35,118 bases of DNA from Pseudomonas profundi (GCF_008638305.1 NZ_VTPZ01000016.1:1-35118); one strand, 5' to 3'; numbered from the stretch's first letter, positions 1 through 9,090 are shown. Numbers and translations: made by a program. The notes: a model not told the origin generated them from the sequence alone.

Positions 1-170
1 ACGCCGTAGAGGGAGAGGGAGGAGACCATCTCATCGAGTTCCATCTCGACCATAGGCGTCGCCGGCTCGTAGGTTGGCCAGGATGGAACCTGGCCCTCCA
101 TAGCTGGTGCTGTCGTGGAGCGTGGAGCTTTGTTCCAAGCTGGCGACGCGGATTGGCGGTTCATCCCCAT
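1..170 (-). CDS. Possible partial ORF running off the left edge
   Basis: Downstream of the hemW stop there is an open minus-strand frame from ATG at 170 (alternative ATG at 164) that is still open at position 1. Much of it has G or C at third codon positions, as real genes here do. One stretch reads VPSWPTYEPATPMVEMELDE. This loosely resembles the C-terminal WPxYxPAT...ME(L/F)D pattern of type B carboxylesterases, so it may be a remnant of such a gene. A second frame, continuous with hemW past its stop, is also open for about 47 codons. Neither frame can be identified with confidence, and the stretch may be noncoding. Confidence 0.2.
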   Translation of the reverse strand, partial: MGMNRQSASPAWNKAPRSTTAPAMEGQVPSWPTYEPATPMVEMELDEMVSSLSLYG

Positions 171-174
171 CGAG

Positions 175-1359
175 CTATGACTCGAGAAACATCTCAAGCA
201 GATCATTGAGAAACAACCGCCCGCGCTCGGTTGGGCGCAGGCGTTCTTCCCATGGTTCCAGCAAGCCTTTGTCCATCGCCAGCTGTAGTTGCGGAGTGAT
301 GTCTGCCAGCGCCAGGCCCGTTCGCGCCGCGTAGTACCCGGTCGGCACACCTTCGACCAGACGCAGGGCATTCATCAGAAAATCAAAGGGCAGTTCCGCT
401 GCCCCCAGCTCCTTGCGCCCGGAGCAGAAGGGGCGGGCCGGATCCAGGTAATCCTTCGGCGTGCGGGTCTTCCAGTAGCGTTCAATGCGACCATCGGGAT
501 GGCTGAATTTGCCGTGGGCGCCCGCACCGATACCGATAAAATCGCCGTACTGCCAATAGTTGAGGTTGTGCCTTGCCTGCTGCCCGCGGGCATAGGCTGA
601 AATCTCATACTGAATGAATCCCGCTTCGGCCAGCCGCGCCTGACCCGCTTCCTGGATATCCCAGAGCACGTCTTCCACCGGCAGGGTTGGCGGCCGTGAA
701 TAGAACACGGTATTGGGCTCAAGAGTCAGCTGGTACCAGGAGAGGTGTTCAGGACCGAGGGCGATCGCCTGCTCGATATCGGCGCGCGCATCCGCCAGGG
801 TCTGGCCGGGCAGGCCATGCATCAGGTCCAGATTGAGATTATCGAAACCGGCGCGGCGGGCCATGTCCACGGCGCTCAGCGCTTCGCGGTCGTCGTGAAT
901 GCGACCCAGGGCCTTCAGGTGCGCCGGGTTGAAGCTCTGAATGCCGATCGACAGCCGGTTGATGCCCGCGCTGCGATAGTCCGCGAACTTGTCCTGTTCG
1001 AAGGTGCCCGGATTGGCTTCCAGCGTGATTTCAATATCCGCGGCGAAATTCAACCGAGTGGCCATCGCTTCCAGCAGCCGACCGAGGCTCGCCGCGGAAA
1101 ACAGGCTTGGTGTGCCACCGCCAAAGAAGATAGAGGTGAGTTCGCGCCCGTGCGTGCCGGGCAGATCCTCTTCGAGATCGGCTATCAGCGCATCGATGTA
1201 GGCGTCTTCAGGCAGGCCTGAGTCGCTGGTGTGCGAGTTGAAATCACAATACGGACATTTGCGCACGCACCAGGGGATATGCACGTAGGCGGCAAGAGGC
1301 GGTCGTTGCAGGATGGCAGCCGCGCCAGTTGAGCCTGGCGCGCGGCGGGGATTGATCAC
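175..1359 (-). CDS. hemW: HemW, radical SAM heme chaperone (CPO-like)
   Basis: Radical SAM protein related to coproporphyrinogen III oxidase HemN; HemW proteins bind heme and are thought to deliver it to target proteins rather than oxidise coproporphyrinogen. The [4Fe-4S] motif CVRKCPYC lies at residues 31-38, preceded by YVHIPW as in the family. FFGGGTPS (SAM/glycine-rich strand), the LEANPG motif and IGIQSF follow in order. The GTG start at 1359 gives 394 aa, normal for HemW, and overlaps the rdgB stop as GTGA, typical of translational coupling. An in-frame ATG 31 codons upstream (1452) lies inside rdgB and adds a non-conserved tail, so I reject it. It is the last recognisable gene of the minus-strand metX-metW-DUF4426-rdgB-hemW run. 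Confidence 0.93.
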   Translation of the reverse strand: MINPRRAPGSTGAAAILQRPPLAAYVHIPWCVRKCPYCDFNSHTSDSGLPEDAYIDALIADLEEDLPGTHGRELTSIFFGGGTPSLFSAASLGRLLEAMATRLNFAADIEITLEANPGTFEQDKFADYRSAGINRLSIGIQSFNPAHLKALGRIHDDREALSAVDMARRAGFDNLNLDLMHGLPGQTLADARADIEQAIALGPEHLSWYQLTLEPNTVFYSRPPTLPVEDVLWDIQEAGQARLAEAGFIQYEISAYARGQQARHNLNYWQYGDFIGIGAGAHGKFSHPDGRIERYWKTRTPKDYLDPARPFCSGRKELGAAELPFDFLMNALRLVEGVPTGYYAARTGLALADITPQLQLAMDKGLLEPWEERLRPTERGRLFLNDLLEMFLES

Positions 1360-1961
1360 GACAGCCCGAGGCGGGAACGCAGTTGCGCCATGGCCCGACC
1401 ACGGTGACTCAGGCGGTTCTTTTCGTCGGCCGGCAGTTCGGCGCTGGAGCACCCGGTCTCCGGCACCCAGAACAGCGGATCATAGCCAAAGCCATTGCTG
1501 CCGCGGGGTTCGGTCAGAATGCGTCCACGCCATGCGCCTTCACACACAATGGGCGTCGGATCATCCGCGTGCATCAGTAGCGCCACTACGGAAATAAATC
1601 GCGCTCCACGCTCGGCTTCCGGCACGTCAGCAAGCGCTTCAAGCAGCTTGGTATTGTTCGCTGCATCGCCGCCGCCCCCTGCGTACCGTGCGGAATAGAT
1701 GCCCGGCGCGCCGCCTAACGCATCCACAGCCAAGCCGGAATCATCGGCCAACGCCGGCAGGCCGGACGCGCGTGCAGCGTGCCTGGCCTTGAGTATGGCG
1801 TTCTCGATGAAGGTGAGGCCGGTTTCTTCAGCTTCCTCGCTGAGAAACTGGCTCTGCGGCAGAACGTCCACCGCATCCCCCAGCATGGCCTGCAGCTCGG
1901 CCAGTTTGCCGCGGTTACCGCTGGCCAGCACCAGCTGGCGAAAAGGCAACGCCTTACTCAT
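1356..1961 (-). CDS. rdgB: RdgB/HAM1 dITP/XTP pyrophosphatase
   Basis: Nucleoside triphosphate pyrophosphatase that hydrolyses non-canonical purine nucleotides (dITP, XTP, ITP) to monophosphates, keeping them out of DNA and RNA. The protein has 201 aa, a standard length. It shows the N-terminal [12 protein letters not shown] phosphate-binding motif (residues 12-23), [13 protein letters not shown], the catalytic [11 protein letters not shown] segment near residue 70 and [10 protein letters not shown] toward the C terminus. The C-terminal LSHRGRAM segment matches the base-recognition region of the family. It overlaps DUF4426 by 8 nt upstream and hemW by 4 nt downstream, the same order as PA0388-PA0386 in P. 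aeruginosa. Confidence 0.96.
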   Translation of the reverse strand: MSKALPFRQLVLASGNRGKLAELQAMLGDAVDVLPQSQFLSEEAEETGLTFIENAILKARHAARASGLPALADDSGLAVDALGGAPGIYSARYAGGGGDAANNTKLLEALADVPEAERGARFISVVALLMHADDPTPIVCEGAWRGRILTEPRGSNGFGYDPLFWVPETGCSSAELPADEKNRLSHRGRAMAQLRSRLGLS

Positions 1962-2403
1962 CCGGATAGAATTCCTGCATGAAGGTCATGGTGTGTTCCG
2001 GTGCGCCTTCTTCTGTCTGCACCGAGACTTCAAAGCGCAAAACGCCACGCTGGGCAGCTGTATAGTTCGCTACGAAGTAGATGGCTTCTTCTTCCTGTAC
2101 GCGAATGAAATCAAGATCCTGGCGCTGCTCCAGCACGTTTCGTACGTTGCCCTCGACAATGGCATCGATCGGCTCAGGACCCTCCGGCGTTTGACGCTGG
2201 ACGGCTATATTGATCACACCATGGGTCGGGCCGCGTTCCAGTCCTACGTTGGCAGCGGTTTCAGGGGGCAGGTAACTGCTGTTGAATACGGTGCGGTACA
2301 CCAGCAGATCGCCAAAGCGCTCGGGCTCGGCGGGGCTCTGTGCTTGTGCCATGGCGAGAGGGGCGGCCAGAAACAGCATGGTGCATAGCAGCTTGCGTAA
2401 CAT
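1954..2403 (-). CDS. DUF4426 exported protein
   Basis: Small protein of 149 aa with a clear Sec signal peptide: MLRKLL, a hydrophobic core through [12 protein letters not shown], and probable cleavage after AQA near residue 21. The mature part is about 128 aa and shows no catalytic motif. It fits the DUF4426 family, found almost only in Pseudomonas and relatives between metW and rdgB. The mature protein is acidic, predicted periplasmic and of unknown function. The stop overlaps the rdgB start by 8 nt and the metW stop is 15 nt upstream, so it is cotranscribed with methionine and nucleotide-housekeeping genes. The family call rests on position, size and signal peptide. Confidence 0.85.
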   Translation of the reverse strand: MLRKLLCTMLFLAAPLAMAQAQSPAEPERFGDLLVYRTVFNSSYLPPETAANVGLERGPTHGVINIAVQRQTPEGPEPIDAIVEGNVRNVLEQRQDLDFIRVQEEEAIYFVANYTAAQRGVLRFEVSVQTEEGAPEHTMTFMQEFYPDE

Positions 2404-2418
2404 AACGGTACTCCTTGA

Positions 2419-3015
2419 TCAGCGTGTAACACGGTAGATTGCGATCTCACCCAACAAGTTCGGCCATAGGGCGCTCAGTTTTCCAGCCTGATGCGACTGG
2501 TCTACTACCAGCCGGTCCAGGATCTGAATAGAGCGCTCGCGGCACAGATCCTCAAAATCCCTGAATGTACAAAAGTGAATGTTGGGCGTGTTGTACCAAG
2601 TGTAGGGCATGAAATCGGACACCGGCATCTCGCCGCGTAATCCGAGATACAACCGGCAACGCCAGTGGGCGAAATTGGGGAAGGTCAGAATGCCTTCCTT
2701 GCCGATGCGCAGCATGTCTTCGAGGACGCGATCCGGATAGTGCATGGCCTGCAAGGACTGGGTCATGACCACTGTATCGAAGCTCTTGTCCTCGAAGTTG
2801 TCGAGTTCCTTGTCCAGGTCCTGTTCGATCACGTTGACGCCCTTGCGCACGCAGGCACTGATCTTGTCCGGATCGATTTCCAGCCCATAACCGTGCACGC
2901 CCTTGCTGTCTCGCAGGTAGCTCAACAGCTCGCCATCGCCGCAACCCAGGTCGAGTATGTGGCTGTTGGGCCGAATCCATTGTTCGATGATTTGCAGATC
3001 GGCGCGCAAGGTCAT
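2419..3015 (-). CDS. metW: MetW, methionine biosynthesis protein
   Basis: Class I methyltransferase-fold protein paired with MetX in Pseudomonas and many proteobacteria and required with it for homoserine acylation. At 198 aa it has family length. The SAM-binding glycine loop [12 protein letters not shown] spans residues 20-31, followed by an acidic GLEID segment and [13 protein letters not shown]. The C-terminal half carries the characteristic [20 protein letters not shown] segment. Its ATG overlaps the metX stop by 4 nt (ATGA), supporting translational coupling. The enzymatic role of MetW itself is not settled. The identification is firm from motif, length and partner. Confidence 0.95.
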   Translation of the reverse strand: MTLRADLQIIEQWIRPNSHILDLGCGDGELLSYLRDSKGVHGYGLEIDPDKISACVRKGVNVIEQDLDKELDNFEDKSFDTVVMTQSLQAMHYPDRVLEDMLRIGKEGILTFPNFAHWRCRLYLGLRGEMPVSDFMPYTWYNTPNIHFCTFRDFEDLCRERSIQILDRLVVDQSHQAGKLSALWPNLLGEIAIYRVTR

Positions 3016-4154
3016 GCGTCCACCTCGATACGGTTCATATAACCACTCAGCGCGTCGGCATAGCGGGGTATCGGCAGCAGGAAGGCATCGTGGCCCTGGG
3101 CTGCCTCGATTTCCAGATAGCTTACCGGCTTGTTAGCGGCCATCAACGCATTGACCAGCTCCCGCGAGCGCGCCGGAGAGAAGCGCCAGTCGGTGGTGAA
3201 GGAAATCACCAGGAAGCGAGCTTTGACGTTTTGCAACGCCTTGGTCAGGTCGCCACCGTGGCTCTCGGCGGGGTCAAAATAATCCAGCGCCTTGGTCATC
3301 AGCAGATAAGTGTTGGCATCAAAGCGCGCGGAAAACTCCTGGCCCTGGTAGCGCAGATAGCTCTCGACCTGGAACTCCACACTGGTGAAATCGTAGTTGA
3401 GCCGATCGGTACGCAGCTCGCGGCCGAATTTCTCGCCCATCGAATCATCCGACAGGTAAGTGATATGGCCGACCATGCGGGCCAGCATCAGGCCGCGTTT
3501 GGGGATGACGCCAAAGGCGGCGTAGTCACCGTTGTGAAAATCCGGGTCAGTGATGATGGCCTGTCGGGCGACCTCGTTGAAGGCGATGTTCTGCGCCGAC
3601 AGCTTGGGTGCCGCGGCGATTGCCACGCAATGGCGAAGGCGCTCGGGATAGCTGATCGCCCACTGGATGGCCTGCATACCGCCGAGGCTGCCGCCCACTA
3701 CCGCGGCCCAGCAATCGATATCCAGCACATCAGCCAGGCGCGCCTGGCTATGCACCCAGTCTTCAACTGACAGAACCGGAAAGGTTGCGCCGTAGATCTT
3801 GCCGGTTTGCGGATTGATGCTGCCGGGACCTGTGGAACCGTGGCAACCGCCCAGATTATTCAGGCTGACCACAAAGAAACGGTTGGTATCAATCGGCTTG
3901 CCGGGACCAATGCAGGCATCCCACCAGCCGGGCTTGCGGTCATCCACATTGTGATAGCCAGCGGCGTGGTGGTGCCCGGACAACGCATGGCAGATCAGCA
4001 CGGCATTAGTGCGGCTGGCGTTAAGTGTGCCGTAGGTTTCGTATACCAGGTCAAACTGGGTCAGAGTCTTGCCGCAGGCCAGCCGCAGCGGCTCTGAGAA
4101 GGACTGACGCTGGGGAGCGACCAGGCCAACTGAATCAGCAGGAAATCCGGACAT
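3012..4154 (-). CDS. metX: MetX, homoserine O-acyltransferase (probably succinyltransferase)
   Basis: Alpha/beta-hydrolase-fold enzyme that acylates L-homoserine in the first committed step of methionine synthesis. The 380 aa length is typical. The nucleophile elbow GGSLGGMQ puts the catalytic Ser at residue 156, and the catalytic His lies in GHDAFLLP near residue 355. The oxyanion region [12 protein letters not shown] is present. Pseudomonas MetX proteins are often annotated as acetyltransferases, but characterised members of this MetW-linked group use succinyl-CoA; substrate choice here is inferred from that lineage. Translation is coupled to metW. A 31-bp repeat (4174-4204) ends 19 nt before the start codon, so the leader is unusual. 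Confidence 0.95.
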   Translation of the reverse strand: MSGFPADSVGLVAPQRQSFSEPLRLACGKTLTQFDLVYETYGTLNASRTNAVLICHALSGHHHAAGYHNVDDRKPGWWDACIGPGKPIDTNRFFVVSLNNLGGCHGSTGPGSINPQTGKIYGATFPVLSVEDWVHSQARLADVLDIDCWAAVVGGSLGGMQAIQWAISYPERLRHCVAIAAAPKLSAQNIAFNEVARQAIITDPDFHNGDYAAFGVIPKRGLMLARMVGHITYLSDDSMGEKFGRELRTDRLNYDFTSVEFQVESYLRYQGQEFSARFDANTYLLMTKALDYFDPAESHGGDLTKALQNVKARFLVISFTTDWRFSPARSRELVNALMAANKPVSYLEIEAAQGHDAFLLPIPRYADALSGYMNRIEVDA

Positions 4155-4173
4155 CGGGAGTTTGTTCCTTAAA

Positions 4174-4204
4174 CGCGGCTGCGACGAAGCGTCAACAGAC
4201 CCTA
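4174..4204 (-). repeat. Isolated terminal inverted repeat of the 268-bp MITE-like element
   Basis: This 31-bp stretch matches the right end of the element at 13957-14224 at 27 of 31 positions, including the outer CAACAGACCCTA. I see no matching second end nearby, so it looks like a solo end left by deletion, or one end of a decayed copy. On the minus strand it begins TAGGGTCTGTTGACG and lies in the 139-nt gap between DUF167 and metX, close to the metX start. The rest of that gap shows no gene. Confidence 0.7.
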
Positions 4205-4293
4205 TTAACTGGTAGCGCAGGAGAGGATAGATACAGCGCGCGCACCCAGCGAACGAGGCGCCAGTCTAAAGAGCGCAACGGGTGGGTGCAATA

Positions 4294-4584
4294 TCAGCAG
4301 CGGCTGATCTTCAGTTCGGGCGGCAATACGCCAGGCGCCTCAATGGCAACGCGTTTCTGTCTGCTTTGCTGGCCACTGAGCAGGCTGACCCGCGGCCTCG
4401 GCACGGCGAACGCTGTGGCCAGGAATTTCAACAGCATCTCGTTGGCTTTGCCATCCACTGGCGGGGCGCTGATACGAATCTTCAGGCGTTCGCCGTGCAG
4501 CCCGGCAAAGCCCACGGCCCTGGCGCCAGGCTGCAGGTGACAGTCCAGAATCAGACTGTCGTCGCGCCATGAGTAGAACGCCAT
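4294..4584 (-). CDS. yggU: DUF167 family protein (YggU-like)
   Basis: Small protein of 96 aa, usual size for the DUF167/YggU family, whose molecular role is unknown. Family hallmarks are visible: the QPGAR motif (residues 18-22), LKIRISAPPVDGKAN (about 34-48) and the later LLSGQQSRQKRVAI strand. It lies 29 nt downstream of yggT on the same strand, matching the conserved yggT-yggU pairing of gammaproteobacteria and PA0391-PA0392 in P. aeruginosa. An ATG at 4584 gives the expected N terminus (MAFYSWRDDSLIL). Probably cotranscribed with yggS-proC-yggT. Confidence 0.92.
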   Translation of the reverse strand: MAFYSWRDDSLILDCHLQPGARAVGFAGLHGERLKIRISAPPVDGKANEMLLKFLATAFAVPRPRVSLLSGQQSRQKRVAIEAPGVLPPELKISRC

Positions 4585-4613
4585 AAGCTCGCCCCGTTGC
4601 GTGTCGCTGGCCC

Positions 4614-5204
4614 TTAGAGCGCCAGGGTCAAACCACGGGGCATACCGGTCGCGGCAGCCAGATTGGCGACGACCAGCATGTCGACCAGGCGCAGGGCAAT
4701 GAAGGCGAAAATCGGCGAGAGATCCAGCCCGCCCATCGACGGAAGTATGCCGCGAATGGGCGCCAGCACGGGTTCGCAGAGTTGCTGTACCAGCATGGCT
4801 GCAGGGTTGCTGCTGTGCGGCGCGACCCAGGACAGAATCACGCTGATGATCAGGGCGAAAAAGAAGATCTTGAGGAACAGGGCGGTGACGCCTATCAGTG
4901 ACCAGACAAGCAGTTGCCCGATGTTTGGCAGCGCGTACCCCATCAGCATGACGATGATCGCTATCAGTACCAGCTGGATCAGAATCGCCAGCACCAGGGA
5001 GGCCATGTCCAGCCCGCCAAAGCTTGGCACAACCTTGCGCAGCGGCTTGAGCAAAGGCTGGGTGGCGCGCACGATGAACTGCGAAAGCGGATTGTAGAAG
5101 TCGGCGCGTATCAGCTGCAGGATGAAACGCAGCAAAACCACCAGCAGATACAGACTGCCAAGCGTCTGCACCAGATATATTGCTGCCATGTTGACGTTAT
5201 TCAT
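4614..5204 (-). CDS. yggT: YggT family integral membrane protein
   Basis: Inner-membrane protein of 196 aa made of two related YGGT repeats. Repeat one includes a first membrane segment (about residues 8-30), the loop FYNPLSQFIVRATQPLLKPL, then a hydrophobic segment through LAILIQLVLIAIIVMLMG. Repeat two repeats this layout with LFLKIFFFALIISVILSW, the loop HSSNPAAMLVQQLCEPVLAP, and a last hydrophobic segment. The conserved P-L-R/P-I-R plus gly-rich SMGGLDLS motifs are present in both halves. YggT proteins have been linked to osmotic and ion tolerance, but mechanism is unknown. It sits 9 nt downstream of proC. Confidence 0.94.
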   Translation of the reverse strand: MNNVNMAAIYLVQTLGSLYLLVVLLRFILQLIRADFYNPLSQFIVRATQPLLKPLRKVVPSFGGLDMASLVLAILIQLVLIAIIVMLMGYALPNIGQLLVWSLIGVTALFLKIFFFALIISVILSWVAPHSSNPAAMLVQQLCEPVLAPIRGILPSMGGLDLSPIFAFIALRLVDMLVVANLAAATGMPRGLTLAL

Positions 5205-5213
5205 AGTGGTTCC

Positions 5214-6032
5214 TTATGCAAGTTCCCTGGACATTTCGGCTGCACGTGCGGCGGCGGCCTGCATGGCCCGTGCGACAATTTCCGGCAGGTCATCATTGGC
5301 GAAGCTGTTGATCGCCCGTTCGGTGGTTCCGCCTGGCGAGCTGACGCGACGGCGCAGTTCCGCAGCGTCGACATCGCTGTGTACGGCCATGTCCGCTGCG
5401 CCCAGCGCGGTATACAGCGTCAGGCGTTCGGCAGTTGCGCGTGGCAATCCGAGCTGTTCACCTGCGGCAATCATCGCCTCCATCATGTAGAAGAAGTAGG
5501 CCGGACCGCTGCCCGACACGGCAGTTACCGCATCGATCTGTGATTCCTGATCCAGCCACAGGCTGATGCCGACCGCGTTGAGGATGTCTTCGGCCTGGCC
5601 TTTCTGCTCGGGCGACACGGCGGCGTTGGCAAACAGACCGCTGACACCCTGACGGCGCAGCGAAGGCGTATTGGGCATGCAGCGGACGATGGCCGTCTGC
5701 TCGCCCAGCCAGTCGCTGAGACTGGCACTGCTGATGCCGGCGGCAATGGAGATGATCAACTGACCCGGCTTGCGCTCGGTGGGCAGCGCACGGCACACCG
5801 CCTGCATGACCTGAGGCTTTACCGCCAGCACCAGTACGTCACATTCGGCGGCCAGCCTGGCGTTGTCCGTGGTGGTGCGGATGTTCAGTTCGGCGGCCAG
5901 TTTGTCGGCCTGCTCGGCCCTATGATCGCTGGCCAGGACGCGCTCGGGTTGCATGCCCTGCTGCAGCATGCCGCCGATGAGGCTGGTGGCCATATTGCCG
6001 GCGCCGATAAAGCCGATAGTCGGAGCGGTCAT
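5214..6032 (-). CDS. proC: ProC, pyrroline-5-carboxylate reductase
   Basis: Catalyses the last step of proline synthesis, NAD(P)H-dependent reduction of 1-pyrroline-5-carboxylate. The 272 aa length is normal. The N-terminal Rossmann motif TIGFIGAGNMA (residues 5-15) binds the dinucleotide; VLAVKPQVM follows the second Rossmann half. The family signature appears near the centre as AVSGSGPAYFF, and the C-terminal SSPGGTTERAI segment builds the substrate site. The start at 6032 lies 3 nt after the yggS stop and the yggT start is 9 nt downstream, so yggS-proC-yggT-yggU is one transcription unit. Confidence 0.97.
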   Translation of the reverse strand: MTAPTIGFIGAGNMATSLIGGMLQQGMQPERVLASDHRAEQADKLAAELNIRTTTDNARLAAECDVLVLAVKPQVMQAVCRALPTERKPGQLIISIAAGISSASLSDWLGEQTAIVRCMPNTPSLRRQGVSGLFANAAVSPEQKGQAEDILNAVGISLWLDQESQIDAVTAVSGSGPAYFFYMMEAMIAAGEQLGLPRATAERLTLYTALGAADMAVHSDVDAAELRRRVSSPGGTTERAINSFANDDLPEIVARAMQAAAARAAEMSRELA

Positions 6033-6035
6033 GAT

Positions 6036-6737
6036 TTATCCTTGATCGGAAAGAGGGTTTGAATAGTCCCGGGGGCCGAACAGCGCGGTACCGATACGTA
6101 CGATTGTCGAGCCTTCCTGCACGGCTTCGGTGAGGTCATCGGTCATCCCCATTGAAAGCGTATCGAGAGGTTGCGGCAGCGCTTGCATGGCCTGTCGCAA
6201 CTGTTGTAACGGAACGCGCCGCGCCGCGCTGTCATCCGCTGGCGCCGGAATCGCCATCAGCCCGCGCAGCCGCAGCCGGGGCAGGCTGGATACCGCAGCT
6301 GCCAGCGCAGGCAAATCGTCGGGCATTACGCCGGATTTGCTTGCCTCAGCGCTGATATTGACCTGCAGACAGATATTCAACGGCGGCAGGTCCGCAGGCC
6401 TCTGATCGGAGAGGCGCTGGGCAATTTTCAGGCGGTCAACGCTGTGCACCCAGTCGAAATGCTCGGCGATGGCGCGGGTCTTGTTTGATTGAATGGGGCC
6501 GATGAAGTGCCAGGTGAGCGGCAGGTCTTGCAGCGCGGCTATCTTGTCCAGCGCTTCCTGCAGGTAATTCTCGCCAAAATCGCGTATACCGTGTGCCCAT
6601 GCGTCCCGTATTGCAGTTGCTTCCCGGGTCTTGGTCACCGCCATCAGCGTCACTTCCTGCGGGCCGCGCTCGGCGCTCTCTGCGGCGCGGAAAATGCGGT
6701 CGCGAACGTTTGCAATATTGTCTGCTATCGTGGACAT
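6036..6737 (-). CDS. yggS: YggS, PLP homeostasis protein (COG0325)
   Basis: Single-domain alanine-racemase-fold protein that binds pyridoxal phosphate and helps control PLP and amino acid homeostasis; it has no established catalytic reaction. Starting at ATG 6737 the product is 233 aa, and the PLP lysine in AVTKT falls at residue 36, exactly as in E. coli YggS. FGENYLQEALDK, WHFIGPIQSNKTR and SMGMTDDLTEAVQEGST follow in order. A longer frame opening at 6782 adds 15 residues and would place the start well inside the short divergent gap before pilT, so I chose 6737. First gene of the minus-strand cluster. Confidence 0.95.
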   Translation of the reverse strand: MSTIADNIANVRDRIFRAAESAERGPQEVTLMAVTKTREATAIRDAWAHGIRDFGENYLQEALDKIAALQDLPLTWHFIGPIQSNKTRAIAEHFDWVHSVDRLKIAQRLSDQRPADLPPLNICLQVNISAEASKSGVMPDDLPALAAAVSSLPRLRLRGLMAIPAPADDSAARRVPLQQLRQAMQALPQPLDTLSMGMTDDLTEAVQEGSTIVRIGTALFGPRDYSNPLSDQG

Positions 6738-6815
6738 TACTGTCTCTGGATACCTTGCCAATCGGATTTGATCTGCCGGCATTCTACATGCATGCAGGAC
6801 GCTATGGGGAACCCT
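6738..6815. promoter_or_regulatory. Divergent promoter region between yggS and pilT
   Basis: The 78-nt gap between the two divergent start codons must hold start signals for both directions unless they lie inside the flanking genes. On the plus strand TTGCCA (6756-6761) could be a -35, but no good -10 follows at normal spacing. A GGGGA stretch about 6 nt before the pilT ATG can serve as ribosome binding site. The role comes from gene arrangement, not from strong motifs. Confidence 0.4.
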
Positions 6816-7850
6816 ATGGATATTACTGAGCTGTTAGCCTTCAGCGCCAAACAGGGCGCGTCGGACTTGCATCTTTCGGCCGGATTGCCGCCCATGATTC
6901 GAGTGGATGGCGATGTGCGTCGGATCAACGTGCCGGCGATGGAGCACAAGCAGGTGCACGCGCTGATCTACGACATAATGAATGATAAGCAGCGCAAGGA
7001 TTTCGAAGAATTTCTCGAAACCGACTTCTCCTTTGAAGTACCCGGCGTTGCCCGCTTCCGGGTTAACGCCTTCAATCAGAACCGTGGCGCAGGCGCGGTG
7101 TTCCGGACCATTCCGTCCAAGGTGCTGACCATGGAAGACCTCGGCATGGGCGAGGTGTTCAAGAAAATCTCTGACGTGCCGCGTGGGCTGGTGCTGGTTA
7201 CCGGGCCAACGGGCTCGGGCAAATCAACGACCCTGGCGGCCATGCTCGATTATCTGAACGGCACCAAGTATCAGCATATTCTGACCATCGAAGACCCGAT
7301 CGAATTCGTTCACGAATCGAAGAAATGCCTGATCAATCAGCGCGAAGTGCACCGCGACACGCTGGGCTTCTCCGAAGCGCTGCGCTCGGCGCTGCGTGAA
7401 GACCCGGACATCATCCTGGTCGGCGAGATGCGCGATCTGGAAACCATCCGCCTGGCATTGACCGCCGCAGAAACCGGCCACCTGGTATTCGGCACGCTGC
7501 ACACCACCTCGGCCGCGAAGACTATCGACCGGGTAGTGGACGTGTTCCCGGCGGAGGAAAAATCCATGGTGCGCTCGATGCTGTCGGAGTCGCTGCAGGC
7601 GGTTATCTCCCAGACGCTGCTGAAGAAGATCGGCGGCGGCCGGGTCGCGGCCCATGAAATCATGATGGGCACGCCGGCGATTCGTAACCTGATTCGTGAA
7701 GATAAGGTTGCGCAAATGTATTCCGCCATCCAGACCGGGGGCAACATTGGCATGCAGACGCTGGATATGTGTTTGAAGGGCCTGGTGGCTAAAGGACTCG
7801 TCACTCGGGATGCGGCGCGCGAAAAAGCCAAAGTGGCTGATGGCATCTAA
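6816..7850 (+). CDS. pilT: PilT, type IV pilus retraction ATPase
   Basis: Hexameric cytoplasmic ATPase that depolymerises the type IV pilus and powers twitching. The ATG at 6816 gives 344 aa, the same length as P. aeruginosa PilT, with the family N terminus MDITELLAFSAKQGASDLHL. Walker A GPTGSGKST has its Lys at residue 136. The Asp box follows as ILTIEDPIEFVHESK, then Walker B ILVGEMRDLETIRLAL and the His box around GHLVFGTLHT. The C-terminal AIRNLIRE element needed for retraction is intact (near residue 290). The open frame extends far upstream to 6489, but that part is antisense to yggS. pilU follows after 60 nt and the Pil-Chp regulators are encoded about 6 kb downstream. Confidence 0.98.
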   Translation: MDITELLAFSAKQGASDLHLSAGLPPMIRVDGDVRRINVPAMEHKQVHALIYDIMNDKQRKDFEEFLETDFSFEVPGVARFRVNAFNQNRGAGAVFRTIPSKVLTMEDLGMGEVFKKISDVPRGLVLVTGPTGSGKSTTLAAMLDYLNGTKYQHILTIEDPIEFVHESKKCLINQREVHRDTLGFSEALRSALREDPDIILVGEMRDLETIRLALTAAETGHLVFGTLHTTSAAKTIDRVVDVFPAEEKSMVRSMLSESLQAVISQTLLKKIGGGRVAAHEIMMGTPAIRNLIREDKVAQMYSAIQTGGNIGMQTLDMCLKGLVAKGLVTRDAAREKAKVADGI

Positions 7851-7910
7851 CTATTTGCCAACGCAGGCCGATACTCAGCTACCGGCCCGGACGGCGATCG
7901 AGGGATAGTA

Positions 7911-9053
7911 ATGGAATTTGAAAAATTATTGCGGCTGATGGTCGAGAAGGGTGCTTCCGACTTGTTCATCACTGCGGGCGTAGCGCCCAGCATGAAGGTG
8001 AACGGGAAAATCATGCCCGTGACCAAGACGCCGCTTTCGCCCGAACAGACCCGCGAAACGGTACTCGGCGTGATGACCGAGGCCCAGCGGCGCGATTTCG
8101 CTGACCAGCGGGAATGTAATTTTGCGATCAGCGCCCGGGGCATCGGGCGTTTCCGGGTGAGTGCCTTCTATCAGCGCAATCTGGTAGGGATGGTTCTGCG
8201 GCGCATCGAAGTGAACATTCCGACCATGGAGGATCTGCGGTTACCGGAGATTCTCAAGAAGTTGGCGATGACCAAGCGGGGCCTGGTGATCTTTGTTGGT
8301 GCCACGGGCACCGGTAAATCCACTTCGCTGGCGTCGATGATCGGCTATCGCAACAAGAACTCCAGCGGCCATATCATCTCCATCGAAGATCCTATCGAAT
8401 TTATCCATCAGCACCAGAACTGCATCGTTACCCAGCGTGAAGTCGGGATCGACACCGATTCATTCGAGACGGCACTGAAGAACACCCTGCGTCAGGCGCC
8501 GGATGTGATCCTGATTGGCGAGGTGCGGACCAAGGAAACCATGGACCACGCGGTGGCCTTCGCCGAAACCGGCCACCTGTGTCTGGCCACACTGCATGCC
8601 AATAACGCCAACCAGGCGCTGGACCGGATCATCCACTTCTTCCCGACTGACATGCATCAGCAGGTGTGGATGGATCTGTCGCTGAATCTCAAGGCGATCG
8701 TTGCCCAGCAGTTGATCCCGACACCGGATGGCAAGGGGCGGCGTGCGGCCATTGAGGTGTTGCTCAATACGCCACTGGCTGCGGACATGATCCGCAAGGG
8801 CGAAGTGCATGAGCTCAAGCCTTTGATGGCGCGGTCGAACGAATTGGGTATGCAGACCTTCGATCAGGCTTTATACAAACTCTACAGCCAGGGTGAGATT
8901 ACCTACGAAGATGCACTCGCCCACGCCGACTCGGCTAACGATCTGCGTCTGCTGATCAAGCTGGGCTCGGAGACAGATGGCAAGCATCTCATGGGTGATA
9001 GCAACACCGGCCTGTCCCTTGAGCCTGACGCGGACGAATTCCGGCGGCGCTAA
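7911..9053 (+). CDS. pilU: PilU, PilT-dependent accessory retraction ATPase
   Basis: PilT paralogue that boosts retraction force but needs PilT to act on the pilus. The 380 aa length matches the usual 380-385 of PilU. The N terminus MEFEKLLRLMVEKGASDLFI is diagnostic. Walker A is GATGTGKST with Lys 136, compared with GPTGSGKST in PilT. The Asp box is ISIEDPIEFIHQ, Walker B ILIGEVRTKETMDHA and the His box GHLCLATLHANN. A PilU-specific C-terminal extension runs past residue 345 to GLSLEPDADEFRRR. It lies 60 nt after pilT, probably in one operon, and ends at an intrinsic terminator. Confidence 0.97.
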   Translation: MEFEKLLRLMVEKGASDLFITAGVAPSMKVNGKIMPVTKTPLSPEQTRETVLGVMTEAQRRDFADQRECNFAISARGIGRFRVSAFYQRNLVGMVLRRIEVNIPTMEDLRLPEILKKLAMTKRGLVIFVGATGTGKSTSLASMIGYRNKNSSGHIISIEDPIEFIHQHQNCIVTQREVGIDTDSFETALKNTLRQAPDVILIGEVRTKETMDHAVAFAETGHLCLATLHANNANQALDRIIHFFPTDMHQQVWMDLSLNLKAIVAQQLIPTPDGKGRRAAIEVLLNTPLAADMIRKGEVHELKPLMARSNELGMQTFDQALYKLYSQGEITYEDALAHADSANDLRLLIKLGSETDGKHLMGDSNTGLSLEPDADEFRRR

Positions 9054-9090
9054 GCCTCGCCGCTAACCCCGGCCGCTAATCATTAGTCAA

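Noticed and set aside
1360..1452. Upstream ATG for hemW inside rdgB
   Set aside because: It adds 31 unconserved residues and loses the neat GTGA overlap.
4155..4293. SAM-type riboswitch upstream of metX
   Set aside because: I cannot build the expected multi-helix fold or terminator from this 139-nt gap; the only clear structure is the repeat end.
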